Assembly: GCA_026874595.1 (NCBI GenBank)
Contig: CM049308.1
Location: forward strand, 21,241,867-21,305,866
Direction of reading: 5' to 3'
Source of the DNA: Sipunculus nudus
Taxonomy: Eukaryota; Annelida; Sipuncula; Golfingiida; Sipunculidae
Length of the DNA: 64,000 nt
Shown: positions 1 through 11,279 of the stretch, in pieces
How positions within the stretch are numbered: position 1 is the stretch's first letter
Layout: each line of letters opens with the position of its first letter
Notes under the pieces: model-generated
Databases searched by the model: none
Seen by the model: only the letters and a program-made list of their open reading frames with translations
Told to the model about the DNA's origin: nothing
Translations under genes and position numbers: made by a program

Positions 1-545
1 CATTGCTCGGACGATACAGGTAAGAGAGACCTTACTTCAGGTGTCCAAAGAGAATTTTCATAGACCTCTCGGGATATCAAGAAAGAAGGTTCTAGGTATA
101 ACAGATACGATTCGTGCCCTGTTAACGGACGACCGCCTCATTTGGTCTCAAAAATGGAGCAAAAATGCGAATAATTCCCGGAAAAAATACATGTGGCTCC
201 ACCAGTCTACAGGAACTGATTAACACACCATGATCTATATGCATGCAAAGAATCATGGTGATCAATGCATTAACATCAGACATTGGAGCCTTTTATATCA
301 TGTTTTGAATTATTCGGGGGGTATTTTCGAGCCCATAGCTGGAAGAATATAGGTCGCAAAGACCTATTTCAAGGTTTCCAAGGAAATTTTTAATGGACCT
401 ATTTGGGTATTTAGTTAGAAGTTTCTAAGTCCAGCGGTTAAGATTTTTGCCATGTTAACGGTCAACCGGATGGACGAACGGACAGACGACGGATGAAGAT
501 GATCGCTTTAGCTCAGATGACGTTCAGTCAGCTGAGTTAAAAAAC
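1..545 (-). repeat. Bivalve-type AGCTCAGCTGAC element, reversed, incomplete
   Basis: Read on the minus strand, this stretch starts near 540 with AACTCAGCTGACTGAACG and continues into CCGTCGTCTGTCCGTTCGTCC, the same head as the elements at 22,326, 44,129 and 61,145. The far end lies outside the window. It is paralogous to about 29,730-30,253, with many substitutions. No coding sequence is evident; the 60-codon frame at 41-223 lies inside the repeat. Confidence 0.7.
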
Positions 546-570
546 GATTCCGGTCGGTCGATAGTATTAA

Positions 571-586
571 GGTGGCACGACTGGTC
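571..586 (+). repeat. Left terminal inverted repeat of the TTAA transposon
   Basis: GGTGGCACGACTGGTC is a perfect 16-bp inverted match to 3087-3102. Similarity stops immediately inside it (AAAATCC versus CCCCCAC after reversal). Confidence 0.93.
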
Positions 587-1116
587 AAAATCCTAAAATT
601 GGTGTTTTTTCAATAAAAGGTATACGTAATATTGAATACTGGGCGGATCTAATGCAGCTGAACACATTTTGGGTCGCCTTTGGGTGCATTTTGTGGAAAA
701 GGGTGATTTCTATTCAGTAAACACCAAGATGTTATGACAGGGTGTTTGTAAACTAACTACAGCCCTGCCACAGGCCTGTCAATCACTCTGCCCCCAGCCA
801 TCACCTGGGTCATTCAGCCAATCGCGAGGTGCAAGTGTTTAATTAATGCATGGGCCAAGTACCTCCGTGGCAAGAACAGACGGTCGACGTTTGATAGCCC
901 AATCTAATTAGCTGAGCATACAACTGATAAGCGTTGGAGAGCAACCCTAACTCTAGCTAATTAGTGTGCAAACAACCCCGTCCTTGTGAATGATCTGTTA
1001 GTGTCATTGGCCTTTCTGTCTTTTTTCGGGTATGTTACGTCGAAACACAAATTTTCACTTGACATCATGTTATTTCTGCTATATCGTAAGCCTATCGCAA
1101 ATACGTAAAATTACTT

Positions 1117-1123
1117 TATAAAA
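1117..1123 (+). promoter_or_regulatory. Candidate TATA box of the transposon mini-gene
   Basis: TATAAAA lies about 93 bp before the ATG at 1216. A start of transcription about 30 bp downstream would give a leader of roughly 70 bases with no earlier ATG in it. This is positional inference only; TATA-like strings are common in AT-rich DNA. Confidence 0.4.
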
Positions 1124-1215
1124 AGCTGCTTCATATCCCAACTATAACGTCTGTGATATTCATACTGTCAACACCGCAACAAATAAATATTACGCCACTA
1201 CCAAACGAAACTACG

Positions 1216-1715
1216 ATGGGCCGACGACGCAAATCCCGAATGCCACTTGAAAAACTGCAGCAGTTGAATGATATCAAGAAGTCTCAGCGGGCCGCACCTA
1301 CTTCCGTGATCAAACTGATGGCCAGCGACGATGAATCGTCAGATGACGGCATCTCTACGTTTACGCATGAAGGAAAACCGGTTTATTTCAGCGAAATGAA
1401 TATAATTGACTCGTTGTTTTGAATTTTTCTCCAGCGTGACGAGGTTGGTCCTGAAGGTGAACAATACGCTCTGCCGCCTGTGGTTCTGGCATACGTTAGA
1501 GCCATGTATCCTGGGCAAGTGAAAGGCGGAATACGTCCGGTACGTAATAGTGTTGAAATATATAATGCTACGCACTAAACAGAGCATAAAAACGGTTTAT
1601 AAAACTAAAGTGTGTAAACAATGGGGGTCAAGGATGTATCAACTATACAATTAGTAATTGTATATTCACGTTTATTTTGCATATATTAAAAAATAAACCT
1701 TACTTCTGGCGGTTG

Positions 1716-1782
<67 letters not shown>

Positions 1783-1909
1783 TCATATATACAAAATTTA
1801 TTAAATGTTTGATCAAAATATGCGACATATCTGGTTTATTATGCGTTTTATTTTTCAGGGGGCCTACGCCGTGAACATCCAGACCGTCTTGGACGCTGTT
1901 ATTTGTTGA
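1216..1909 (+). CDS. Candidate three-exon small gene carried by the TTAA transposon (unrecognised, about 106 aa)
   Basis: Proposed exons are 1216-1380, 1435-1539 and 1859-1909, with the stop TGA at 1907-1909. The ATG at 1216 is the first after the TATA-like site and has A at -3 and G at +4. Exon 1 encodes a basic start (MGRRRKSRMP) followed by an acidic/serine patch (SDDESSDDG). Exon 2 is 35 codons without a stop, between TTTTTCTCCAG and CCG|GTACGTAA, and reads like protein (YALPPVVLAYVRAMYPG). Exon 3 follows TTTTTCAG and encodes GAYAVNIQTVLDAVIC. All three join in phase 0. AATAAA signals follow at 1945 and 2045. The weak points are that intron 1 would be only 54 bp with a poor GTTTAT donor, and that intron 2 contains an (AT)n run. 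I do not recognise the protein. It could be a captured host-gene fragment, a transposon accessory gene or a chance assembly of signals. Confidence 0.35.
1719..1779. repeat. (AT)n microsatellite
   Basis: About 30 uninterrupted AT dinucleotides inside the transposon, in the proposed second intron. It generates the spurious tyrosine/isoleucine frame on the minus strand at 1700-2053. Confidence 0.97.
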
Positions 1910-1944
1910 TTGTTTAATTTGTTGCCATTTATAGATTCCATGTA

Positions 1945-2050
1945 AATAAACCTTCTTATAAGATAATCGCGCTCCTTCTGTGACTTGAATGTGTGTGCAT
2001 GATGTATGAAAGTGACAAATCACCGTCTTCCTATTCTTCCCTCCAATAAA
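1945..2050 (+). terminator. Two AATAAA poly(A)-signal candidates
   Basis: AATAAA occurs at 1945-1950 and 2045-2050, 36 and 136 bases after the proposed stop at 1909. This placement suits a 3' end of the candidate mini-gene, but the hexamer is frequent in AT-rich sequence. Confidence 0.35.
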
Positions 2051-3086
2051 CAATAAGTCCAGATTTCACATATGACTTGTATGTGTATGCGAGATTTGTA
2101 TAATTGTTATAAACTCGTCTCTATTGTCAACCCCTAAATACCTATAAAGGTTGTAAACCGTGATAAGTAAATCAATCTTCGTTCTCCTTGAATGCCCATA
2201 AATCCCGCTCCCCTAGTTCCTGTGTAAACACGCGGTTACCCATTAGGCCCGGCGATGCACCTGTTCTGCCGCGGGTCCAAGTAGTCGGGTGCTCAGCGCA
2301 CCTTGGCACTCGGCCAAAACTGTAAGCTCCGCCTACTGAAGTCCATACACGTGGTGTTTGACAAGTCGCTGGTGTGACAGGTCAAACTTTTATCGTTTTA
2401 ATACGTTTTTAAAGCAAATTAGTCAATTAATCCATGTTATTATATCATGGTTTGATAGGAACCACCGTCTTGACCAAATTCATGTGACTGTCAACATGTA
2501 GTTGTGGTTAGTTACGTGTGTAGGACGAATGATATCTACGAATATAGTTTTTGGCCATTTTCTCGAAACATCATTTCACCTGGACACCTTATCTTTAGAG
2601 CGTTATTTCTCAGTAATCACTTGTCCGAAACATACCATCTTTGAGATATATAATTGTTAATATGTCTTCTCAAAAGCGTTTTTTTTATTTTACGCCTATA
2701 CTAAATTTGAAGGATTTTATTAAGGTAAAAGTAAAAAATGAAATGATTTGTGAAGATTTCAAAATTAAATACTCTGTAAACTCGTAATTTTTAAACTTAA
2801 CTCACTAAACAAAAAAAAACACCTGGGGATTATTATCTAAATTCTCGATTTATTTAAGAAGATTTTCTGTATCTCCTTTAGTTGTGCTGGAATAAACGAT
2901 ATTTTTTAATTAAAATTAAATCAAAATTCTTACAAATTCAAACCTGTTCCTCGGAAACAAAATTTATTATCACCAAACTATAGAGAATTTTCTTAGCTTT
3001 CAGAAAATGTATACTTTAGGGGGTATTAAAGCATTAGATTGTTCCATCCAAAGGAAAAACTGAAACAAAGTCAGGTCAGGTGGGGG

Positions 3087-3102
3087 GACCAGTCGTGCCA
3101 CC
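3087..3102 (-). repeat. Right terminal inverted repeat of the TTAA transposon
   Basis: GACCAGTCGTGCCACC is the exact reverse complement of 571-586 and is followed directly by the second TTAA. Confidence 0.93.
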
Positions 3103-3106
3103 TTAA

Positions 3107-3397
3107 TAAAATGGTTGATCCTTTTGGCCGGTTTCACTTATATTTCCTCCTGCTGTTATGTCCCAGTCGCCCAAGACAGACTGGTTTGTAAACATCTTTC
3201 GAAAAATTAATAAAGTATACATTCGGTTATTATACCTCCTAGTAAACCCTAGAACCTAGTAAGCCCACAATGCCCTTTGAAGTGACTGGCCACTGGTTAA
3301 CTGGGAAACCACTTTTTTATAACTCACCGTATACTGGTCTCGCTGGTGACGGTGTTGTGATGACACCTTGATCAGGACTGCGTGGCTAAAAAGCTGT

Positions 3398-3470
<73 letters not shown>

Positions 3471-4557
3471 AGTGGACAAGTTGAGACCTATGAAAGTATT
3501 TATGAATGATAAGGTAACCAGGTGACTGATTTCCTTATACGCCTTGTCTTCATATCAAGGCCAGTGTCACAGCGGCATTCCTTTAATTATACAAATTTGA
3601 TATTAAACGTTTATAACTAGCCTATTCACACGAATCTCTTGCACGGTAACAGTTTGGGGTGGGAAAAATCGTTTAATGTATCAACCTGTAGGGGGGTGTT
3701 TCAGCTTACACGGTAGTGTTCGTTGATAAGATAACATATTAGATATATATACGACAATAAATCGATAGGTCAAATGGTGTCTATATTCAGTCCTTTCATA
3801 AATTACCCCTAACAAGGTAATGCCCATAGTCCTAAGGAGTAAACTTTTGGAAACATCTAGCAATAGGTCAATGATTACATGTATAAACGTCATTTTGTCA
3901 TTTTAATAGGTGCCATCGGTAATTCCGCCGAGTGCAGGATTTAATCATAATACAAGAGAAAAGTATGGCGCATAAGTTTACAAAACTGTTCATTCCATCT
4001 CTGTAGCAACGGCTGTCAAATCTTCCTTCTCTTCCGACTTGGTCACATAACTAGAGGGAGACCTGCTTGTGTGCCGTCAGTAAATCCAAAACAATGAAGG
4101 AAGCATTACCATTATATACCGAGTTATAAAGGAATTTATACATACATATGCAAGCGGACAAGTTGAAACCTGTAAAAGTATTTCGCATTGATAAGGCATT
4201 CAAGAGAGTGAATTCCTTATACGAGACTCTCCCCTTTTCTCCATATCCACGCCACGGTCACAGCGGCATTCCTTTATTTAAAGGGGCCAATCACCTATCT
4301 GACCTTTATAAACTAAAGGTAATTCCTTGGAGCTTTCATAAGAATTGTCCTTAAAAGGTGGACATCACCGCACACAGACTGCTTGTTTTGTTTATATTAA
4401 CGCGTATATATTATGATGGGGCCTGCCAAAACAATCAAAACAAATTCAGCAATGGTATCTTGGAGCAAGCCAGATAAGCCAGAGCTTTGCAAATGGTGTT
4501 TTGCAACAAGTGACCTTTCTATCTCCGCATAGATGCAACCTACCACCTAAGGTTACA
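3107..4557. repeat. Decayed modules of the local composite repeat
   Basis: 3,107-3,650 matches 30,258-30,690, and 3,680-3,790 matches 8,290-8,400. Two copies of the GGACAAGTTGA module occur (3,474 and 4,157). The second contains a 68-codon frame (4,148-4,354) whose counterpart at 27,012 has an internal stop and at 3,467 diverges, so I do not call it a gene. Confidence 0.65.
3400..3467. repeat. (TA)n microsatellite
   Basis: About 34 TA dinucleotides directly before ATGCAAGTGGACAAG. The homologous position at 11,959, 27,001, 30,543 and 50,782 holds only a short TATATAT stretch, so this is a local expansion at a pre-existing AT site. Confidence 0.96.
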
Positions 4558-5918
4558 TGTTATGCAATCCCATCACTAGGACAAGCCCTCTCTCCACTGA
4601 GTTGAGCTTGATCAGGCTGTCTGCAGTTAATACCATACCACAGGGAGTTTTTTTCTCTCCCCCCCCCCCACCCCATTCTGTTGACAGACCTGTACTATGA
4701 ACTAGATGAATCTTAAAATTAACATTTTTCAGCAATGAGCAGTAACAACAGACCTCTCCCCCCACCCACTCCTTCAATACACAAGACTAAAAACAAAATG
4801 AATCATATAATTTTAATGTTAAATAAATTCTTTTTGATAAGACTTGGACAATTTGATTTTTTAAAGAAAAAAAATTCAGAAATTTAATCCTAATATTCAA
4901 ATGTGATAAAATATTAGGATCTAATGTAAGTGCTGACAAGATTTAAGAAGATATAAATACTTTGTAGCATTTCATTCATATCTCTTAAAGTTGGCGGGGC
5001 CAAGGTGTGAATAACACTGTTAACTCAGTATTAAAATTAGAAATATTGGTCAAACTTTGTGGGATTAATTTTTAACTCACTCATGGCCATATATTTAACT
5101 TTTGAAAACTTAATTACCTTCAAACATTATTTGTTTTATGAAATGTTACTTTTTATATAACACTTACCGTAGGCCTATTTGTTCCCTTGGTGCATCACTT
5201 AATGGTTTAGCTCATGTCCATTATTCTATAATTTACAGAGTTTCATTTTTGCATGCATATTGATCATGGGGTGTTTCATCACTTCCTGCAGACTGGTGGC
5301 GTCACCTGAAATTTTTTCCCAATTTTTACTATTTATTTCTCTATTTTTGAGATCTTCAAGGATGTGGTTGCCTGTTAACAGGGCACAAATGGTTAAAATT
5401 GGACCTAGAATCTTCTTACTCGACATTCAAGGAGGGCCATGAAAAAATCTTCAGGGAAACTTGAAATTAGGTCTTTCTTACTTATATCCTCTGAGCTATG
5501 GTGATCAGAATTACCCCTACCCCCATCCCCACACCCCCCACCAAGAATGATTTAAAATTTACCTCAAAAGCTCAACTGTTGCATTGATCACCGTGACTCT
5601 TTGCATGCATATTCATCAAGGATTGTTTCATCAGTTCCTGCAGACTGGTGGTTAACCCTAACCTTGATTTTTTTCAAAATTTTACGCATTTTCATAGCAC
5701 AAATAGTAACAATTGCACCTAGAATCTTCTAACCTAACATCCAGGGAGGTCAATGAAAACTCTCCTTGGAAACCTGAAATTAGGTCTCTATTAACCATAT
5801 CTTCTGAGCTATGCTTAAGTTCAATGGGGCACCATCTACAAAATTTGGCATTGAAAAAATTCCTTTTGTGAATGTTTTCCTAGTCAGCTGAGCGTCATGA
5901 CCCCTGCGTCACTTGTTT
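4558..5918 (+). mobile_element. Chimeric AGCTCAGCTGAC-family element
   Basis: The left part (4,558 to about 5,240) matches 41,990-42,680 inside one element, and the right part (about 5,240-5,918) matches 44,443-45,122 inside another. The join falls in TTTCATTTTTGCATGC. The right end has the family's GTCAGCTGAGCGTCATGACC tail, and the left terminus is missing. Short frames such as 5,260-5,442 recur in other copies only because the repeat does. Confidence 0.75.
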
Positions 5919-6213
5919 AAGTTTTCCGCATCCTCGCATTTTATGTATAAATATACACTAATTATTGATCACTCTATTGACTGAAGGCTACATGTAAATA
6001 TCTGTGAGTCATGCGAAACAGGATTTTTTGTATCAATGCCTTTATTAAAGGACAGGGTCATGGCACCATTAGGACCATCCCGGGGCTGCATTTAGTCTGG
6101 CAGAATAATTTATACAAAGTGGGTACATCGCAAAGTATAAAGTAAAAAACTTTTATTTTTAATCTTTGTCCCTTAATTTTCCTGAACAATGATGCCACCC
6201 CGCCATTTTACCT

Positions 6214-6978
6214 CGGTCAGTGGTCAGATACATTGGGCAAGCGATGATGAAGTGGTCGGGCCTGGTCAGATGCATAGGTCCAGTGGTAAAAATGGTCAGT
6301 GGTCAGATGCATTGGTCCAGCTGTGGGGATGTGGTAATAAGTTAGATATATTGGTCAAGCGATAGGAAAGTGGTCCGTGGTCAGACACCTAGGTCCAGTG
6401 ATCAGATATACTGGTCGAGTGGTCAGATACATGTGTCCATCCGTGGGCAAATGGTCAGTGATCAGAAACATTGGTCCCGCCGTGGGGAAGTGGTAAGGTG
6501 TCAGATAAACTGGACCAGCGGTGTTGAAGTGGGAAGTGGTCAAAGACATTGGTACAGTGGTGGGGAAGTTTTCAGTGGTAAAAGGCATTGGCCCAGTTGT
6601 GAGGAAGTGGACAGTGGTCAAATTATTTGCTACAATGGTTGGTGAAGCGGTCAGTTGTCAGATATATTGGTTTTCCGGTGTGGAAGTGGTCAGTGGTCAG
6701 AAAGATTGCCTCTGCAGTGAGAAAGGGGTTAGTGGTCAGAGACATTGCTCCAGTGGTCAATAAGTGGTCATTGGTCAAAGACATTGCTACATTGGTGGGT
6801 GAAGTGGTCAGTGGTCAGATACATTGGTATTCTGTTGTGGAAGTGGTCAGTGGTCAGAAAGATGGCTCCTGCAGTGAGAAAGTGGTTAATGGCCAGATAC
6901 ATTGCTCCAGCGGTCAAGGAGTGGTCATTGGACAAAGAGATTGATCCATTGGTGGGTGAAGTGGTCAGTGGTCAGACA
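6214..6978. repeat. 39-bp minisatellite array (copy A, first)
   Basis: Degenerate units are built on the core GTCAGTGGTCAGATACATTG. The array is preceded by TGATGCCACCCCGCCATTTT and followed by ATACCGAAAATGCCCC, flanks shared with the arrays at 23,575, 45,419 and 62,391. Many units carry indels, so frames are short here. Confidence 0.93.
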
Positions 6979-8403
6979 CAATACCGAAAATGCCCCCTTA
7001 GGACACACTTGGCATCGTTCCCGATACATCAATACATTTCTGATGCGTAGCCATTGAGGAATTGCGTGAAAGTGATTCAGTGCGACCACTAACCAGTCGT
7101 ATATGGGACCACCGTCAATTATAATATAGATAATATGAATATGCATGTCATTTAAATGGATGTATAATAACCCTTTTCTCAACTTCACGGATACATCCTC
7201 CTTTATACCGATGGATGACTTGCAATGCAACGATTAGTTTGAATTAGTCTAAACGAACGAGTTTAGATTGAATTTCGTCTTAGATATAAGACTATGAGAG
7301 AATTGTGTATTGGCAAACACATTAATTTTAAAATTGTCCTTAATTAGGCGCATTACGCGTAGGAACATAAGTTAGATCATATTTCGTGCGTGCACATAAG
7401 CACATTCACACAAAATAAATATCTTTATAAATTGAAAAAAAGTAGCGATATATATAAAATTAGGAGTTCAAAAACATGTTATGTGATTCTTTTGTTTATA
7501 AGACCCATTGGCATTTTATGACGTACGCCGTGCTCATAAATATGAGCAATGGCTATAAGAACGTGGATTTTGTGTATATTATACTTTACTCATTATGCAT
7601 TATACTGACAGATGTACACGAATATCCTTCATCTATGATTTGGACTTTTCAGTACGCAAACATGTTTGCGGTCGAGCAAATCTTAAGCCATTAAGACCAC
7701 ATAGACACGTACTGTCTCATACGCCCTCCACCCTATACACACCCACCCACCGCCCCCAAAAAGTGCCAGATACATACTTCTGCCTAATTTGCACAATTAA
7801 CCAATTAACGGAAATAGTAACATTTCTTGCGACATTTGTATGTACCTCAAACATAATATGCCCTTTTATAAATAGCATTTAACAATATTTTTCACACCGT
7901 GGGAGGACCACATTCTCCCAACATAACGCATATCATGTGGCAGGTTCAGTCGGTCCCCGCTTTATAGACATTTCTGTCGGACTTATGTTATATGAAAATG
8001 GTTTTAACTTTCAAATTGGAATATATTTTTAATTTTGGAGGGATACATGATATAGGCAGAAGGAAATCCGAATGGTCATATGGGGTTGGAAGTGACAATT
8101 GAATGGTCAAATGGGCTAAGGAGAGACAGAAACTGGTCAGATGGGCTCAGTAGTGTCAGTAGAATGGTTAAATGGGCATAAGAGTGGACAGCGACAGTAG
8201 AAAAGCGAAATGGAAAACAAATTTTCAACTCGCCAATTAACACGCATCTCTTGCATGGTAATAGTATACATGGGGTTGGAAAATTGTTTTATATATCAGC
8301 ATGCTGGGGGGTGTTTCACCTGTCACGGTACTGCTCGTTGATAAGATAACATAATAGATATAAATGCGACAATAAATCAAAGTGTCGCCTGGTATCTATA
8401 TCA
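6979..8403. repeat. Composite-repeat flank modules
   Basis: The stretch is collinear with 24,555-25,993 and 46,364-47,790. It includes the TAGGACACACTTGGCATCG, ATGCAATGCAACGA and CCGTGCTCATAAATATGAG modules, also seen in decayed form near 17.6, 31.3, 32.4 and 34.6 kb. A 72-codon frame (7,476-7,694) recurs at 46,860 and 25,050 but not in the other decayed copies. At 8,060-8,200 several short GAATGGTCAAATGGGC-like repeats are seen. No gene is supported. Confidence 0.75.
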
Positions 8404-8884
8404 AGGCCTATATAAGCCGTTCATTGAATTATTATTTTTTCTTTAATAACAAAATTCTTAGAAATATTTTATTTATAATTTACCTATATCCTTGTAATAC
8501 CTGAAGTTGTTATTAATAGAAACTTTTGAAAAAAATCTAGCAACAGGACAATTATTACATCAATAGACGTTATGAAAGCATGTTTATGCAAATGTTATTT
8601 TAAATTGGTGTCATCAGTTATGGCCACATAACTGTGGGGATACTTGAGTGCGTTCAGTAAATCGAAAATAATGCAGGAATCTTTACTAATATATATTGAG
8701 TTATAAAGGAATCTTTCTCGCATATGGTAGGTATTGTTGCTCGTACACGGTTACATGGCTTATTTAAGCTACAGTGAACTTGCAGACTTTATGATAGTGA
8801 TATAATATATATTATGATAGTTTCAAAAAATATGAAAATATTCACATCCCCATCCTGATTTAGAGTGCGGTTCTGAACATAGAA
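8404..8884. other. Non-coding, left shoulder of the 46-bp array
   Basis: AT-rich, with no gene or motif recognised. It matches 47,790-48,266. Together with the array and its right shoulder it is absent from copy B, where the flanks are joined at about 25,993. Confidence 0.6.
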
Positions 8885-10903
8885 AGGCATGTCACTCTGT
8901 ATGGGGGTTCCTGGATTATCTTACAAGGCATATCACTCTGACGTGACTGGGGGATGCTGGATTATCTAAAAAGGCAGTCACTCTGACGTGACTGTGGGTT
9001 CCTGGATTATCTTACAAGGCATGTCACTCTGACGTGACTTGGGGTTCCTGGATTATCTAACACGGCATGTCACTCTGACGTGATTTAGGGTAACTGGATT
9101 ATCTTACAAGGCATGTCACTCTGACGTGACTGTGGGTTCCTGGATTATCTTACAAGACATATCACTCTGACGTGATTAGGGGGTTCCTGGATTATCTTAC
9201 AAGGCATGTCACTCTGACGTGACTTGGGGTTCCTGGATTATCTAACAAGGCATGTCACTCTGACGTGACTTGGGCTTCCTGGATTATCTTACAAGGCATG
9301 TCACTCTGACGTGACTTGGGGTTCCTGGATTATCTAACACGGATTGTCACTCTGACGTGATTGGGGGTTACTGGATTATTTTACAAGGCATGTCACTCTG
9401 ACGTGACTTGGGGTTCTTGGATTATCTAACAAGGCCTGTCACTCTGACGTGATTGGGGTTACTGGATTATCTTACAAGGCATGTCACTCTGACGTGACTT
9501 GGGGTTCCTGGATTATCTAACACGGCATGTCACTCTGACGTGATTGGGGGTTCCTAGATTATCTTACAAGGCATGTCACTCTGACGTGACTTGGGGTTCC
9601 TGGATTATCTAACACGGCATGTCACTCTGACGTGATTGGGGGTTACTGGATTATTTTACAAGGCATGTCACTCTGACGTGACTTGGGGTTCCTGGATTTT
9701 CTAACAAGGCATGTCACTCTGATGTGATTGGGGGTTACTGGATTATCTTACAAGGCATGTCACTCTGACGTGACTTGGGGTTCCTGGATTATCTAACAAG
9801 GCATGTCACTCTGACGTGATTGGGGGTTACTGGATTATCTTACAAGGCATGTCAGTCTGACGTGACTTGGGGTTCCTGGATTATCTAACACGGCATGTCA
9901 CTCTGACGTGATTGGGGGTTACTGGATTATCTTACAAGGCATGTCACTCTGACGTGACTTGGGGTTCCTGGATTATCTAACACGGCATGTCACTCTGACG
10001 TGATTGGGGGTTACTGGATTATTTTACAAGGCATGTCACTCTGACGTGACTTGGGGTTCCTGGATTTTCTAACAAGGCATGTCACTCTGACGTGATTGGG
10101 GGTTACTGGATTATCTTACAACGCATGTCACTCTGACGTGACTTGGGGTTCCTGGATTATCTAACACGGCATGTCACTCTGACGTGATTGGGGGTTACTG
10201 GATTATTTTACAAGGCATGTCACTCTGACGTCACTTGGGGTTCCTGGATTATCTAACAAGGCATGTCACTCTGACGTGATTGGGGGTTACTGGATTATCT
10301 TACAAGGCATGTCACTCTGACGTGACTTGGGGTTCCTGGATTATATAACACGGCATGTCACTCTGACGTGATTGGGGGTTACTGGATTATTTTACAAGGC
10401 ATGTCACTCTGATGTGACTTGGGGTTCCTGGATTATCTAACACGGCATGTCACTCTGACGTGATTGGGGGTTACTGGATTATTTTACAAGGCATGTCACT
10501 CTGACGTGACTTGGGGTTCCTGGATTATCTAACACGGCATGTCACTCTGACGTGATTGGGGGTTACTGGATTATTTTACAAGGCATGTCACTCTGACGTG
10601 ACTTGGGGTTCCTGGATTACCTAACAAGGCATGTCACTCTGACGTGACTGGGGGTTCCTGGATTATCTTAAAAGGCATGTCACTCTGACGTGACTGTGGG
10701 TTCCTAGATTATCTTACAAGGCATGTCACTCTGACGTGATTAGGGGGTTCCTGGAGTATCTTACAAGGCATGTCACTCTGACGTGACTTGGGATTCCTGG
10801 ATTATCTAACAAGGCATGTCATTCTGACGTGACTAGGGGTTCCTGGATTATTTTACAAGGCACGCCACTCTGACGTGATTGGGGGGTTCCTTGGTTATCT
10901 TAC
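8885..10903. repeat. 46-bp satellite with 92-bp higher-order unit (about 44 monomers)
   Basis: Monomers begin GGCATGTCACTCTGACGTGA. Over most of the array two types alternate: ...CTTGGGGTTCCTGG...TAACACGG and ...TTGGGGGTTACTGG...TTACAAGG, giving a 92-bp dimer. Each monomer holds GTCAC-TCTGAC-GTGAC, a short inverted repeat with a CRE-like TGACGTGA. A variant with ATTTTCTAACAAGG recurs about 368 bp apart (8 monomers), a sign of internal block duplication. The outer monomers are more divergent. Confidence 0.97.
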
Positions 10904-11279
10904 AACTCAGTATTTTGAAATTTATTTAGTTTCTCTTTCTTAGGTGCCATGTCAAAATAACAATCATTTTAATATCAAGAAAATAGTCAATTTTACGCAA
11001 TTTTCGAACCATCTTTTTCCTCTCTTTCTTCATATGCATTCATTCGACTTTGATTTCACGCTGTCGTGGAAATCATTATTTTTAATTGTGACAAGATGTT
11101 ATGATATAATATAATGATGTAAGCAATGAGTTTAACAGATTCCTTGACCTTTCTGAAGATGATGTCAGAAAAATTGTTTTCTGATTCGCATTCTAAGAAT
11201 ATATGATATTGAACCACTGCCAACAACAACATTAAAGCAGTGTTTTCAAGTAATGTTACAATTTTTTAACATAATTTCA
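10904..11279. other. Non-coding, right shoulder of the 46-bp array
   Basis: AT-rich, with no gene recognised. From about 11,168 it is again collinear with copy B (26,000 onward) and leads into the LINE relic. Confidence 0.55.

Larger units (their letters stand above)
571..3102. mobile_element. 2.53-kb TIR DNA transposon with TTAA target duplication
   Basis: The left end reads GGTGGCACGACTGGTC (571-586) and the right end is its exact reverse complement (3087-3102). TTAA flanks both sides (567-570 and 3103-3106). The paralogous sequence at 30,241-30,270 has the same flanks joined at a single TTAA (30,254-30,257), so both boundaries and the target duplication are directly visible. A TTAA duplication is known for the piggyBac and Kolobok superfamilies. 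The GG...CC ends do not look like the usual piggyBac CCYT start, so Kolobok or an unassigned group seems more likely. No transposase was recognised inside, so the copy is probably non-autonomous. It does carry a candidate small gene (1216-1909) and an (AT)n run. Confidence 0.92.

Noticed and set aside
1700..2053. 117-codon minus-strand frame with IYIYIY
   Set aside because: Produced by translation of the (AT)n run at 1719-1779.
5260..5442. 60-codon frame beginning MIMGCFITSC, repeated at 44,454
   Set aside because: Located inside AGCTCAGCTGAC-family elements and open on both strands; no selection is evident.
7476..7694. 72-codon hydrophobic frame also present at 25,050 and 46,860
   Set aside because: Diverged copies of the same module near 17.6, 32.4 and 34.6 kb break the frame, so conservation reflects recent duplication.
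8885..10903. CRISPR-like array
   Set aside because: Monomers are contiguous 46-bp near-copies without distinct spacers, and the context is eukaryotic. It is a satellite.
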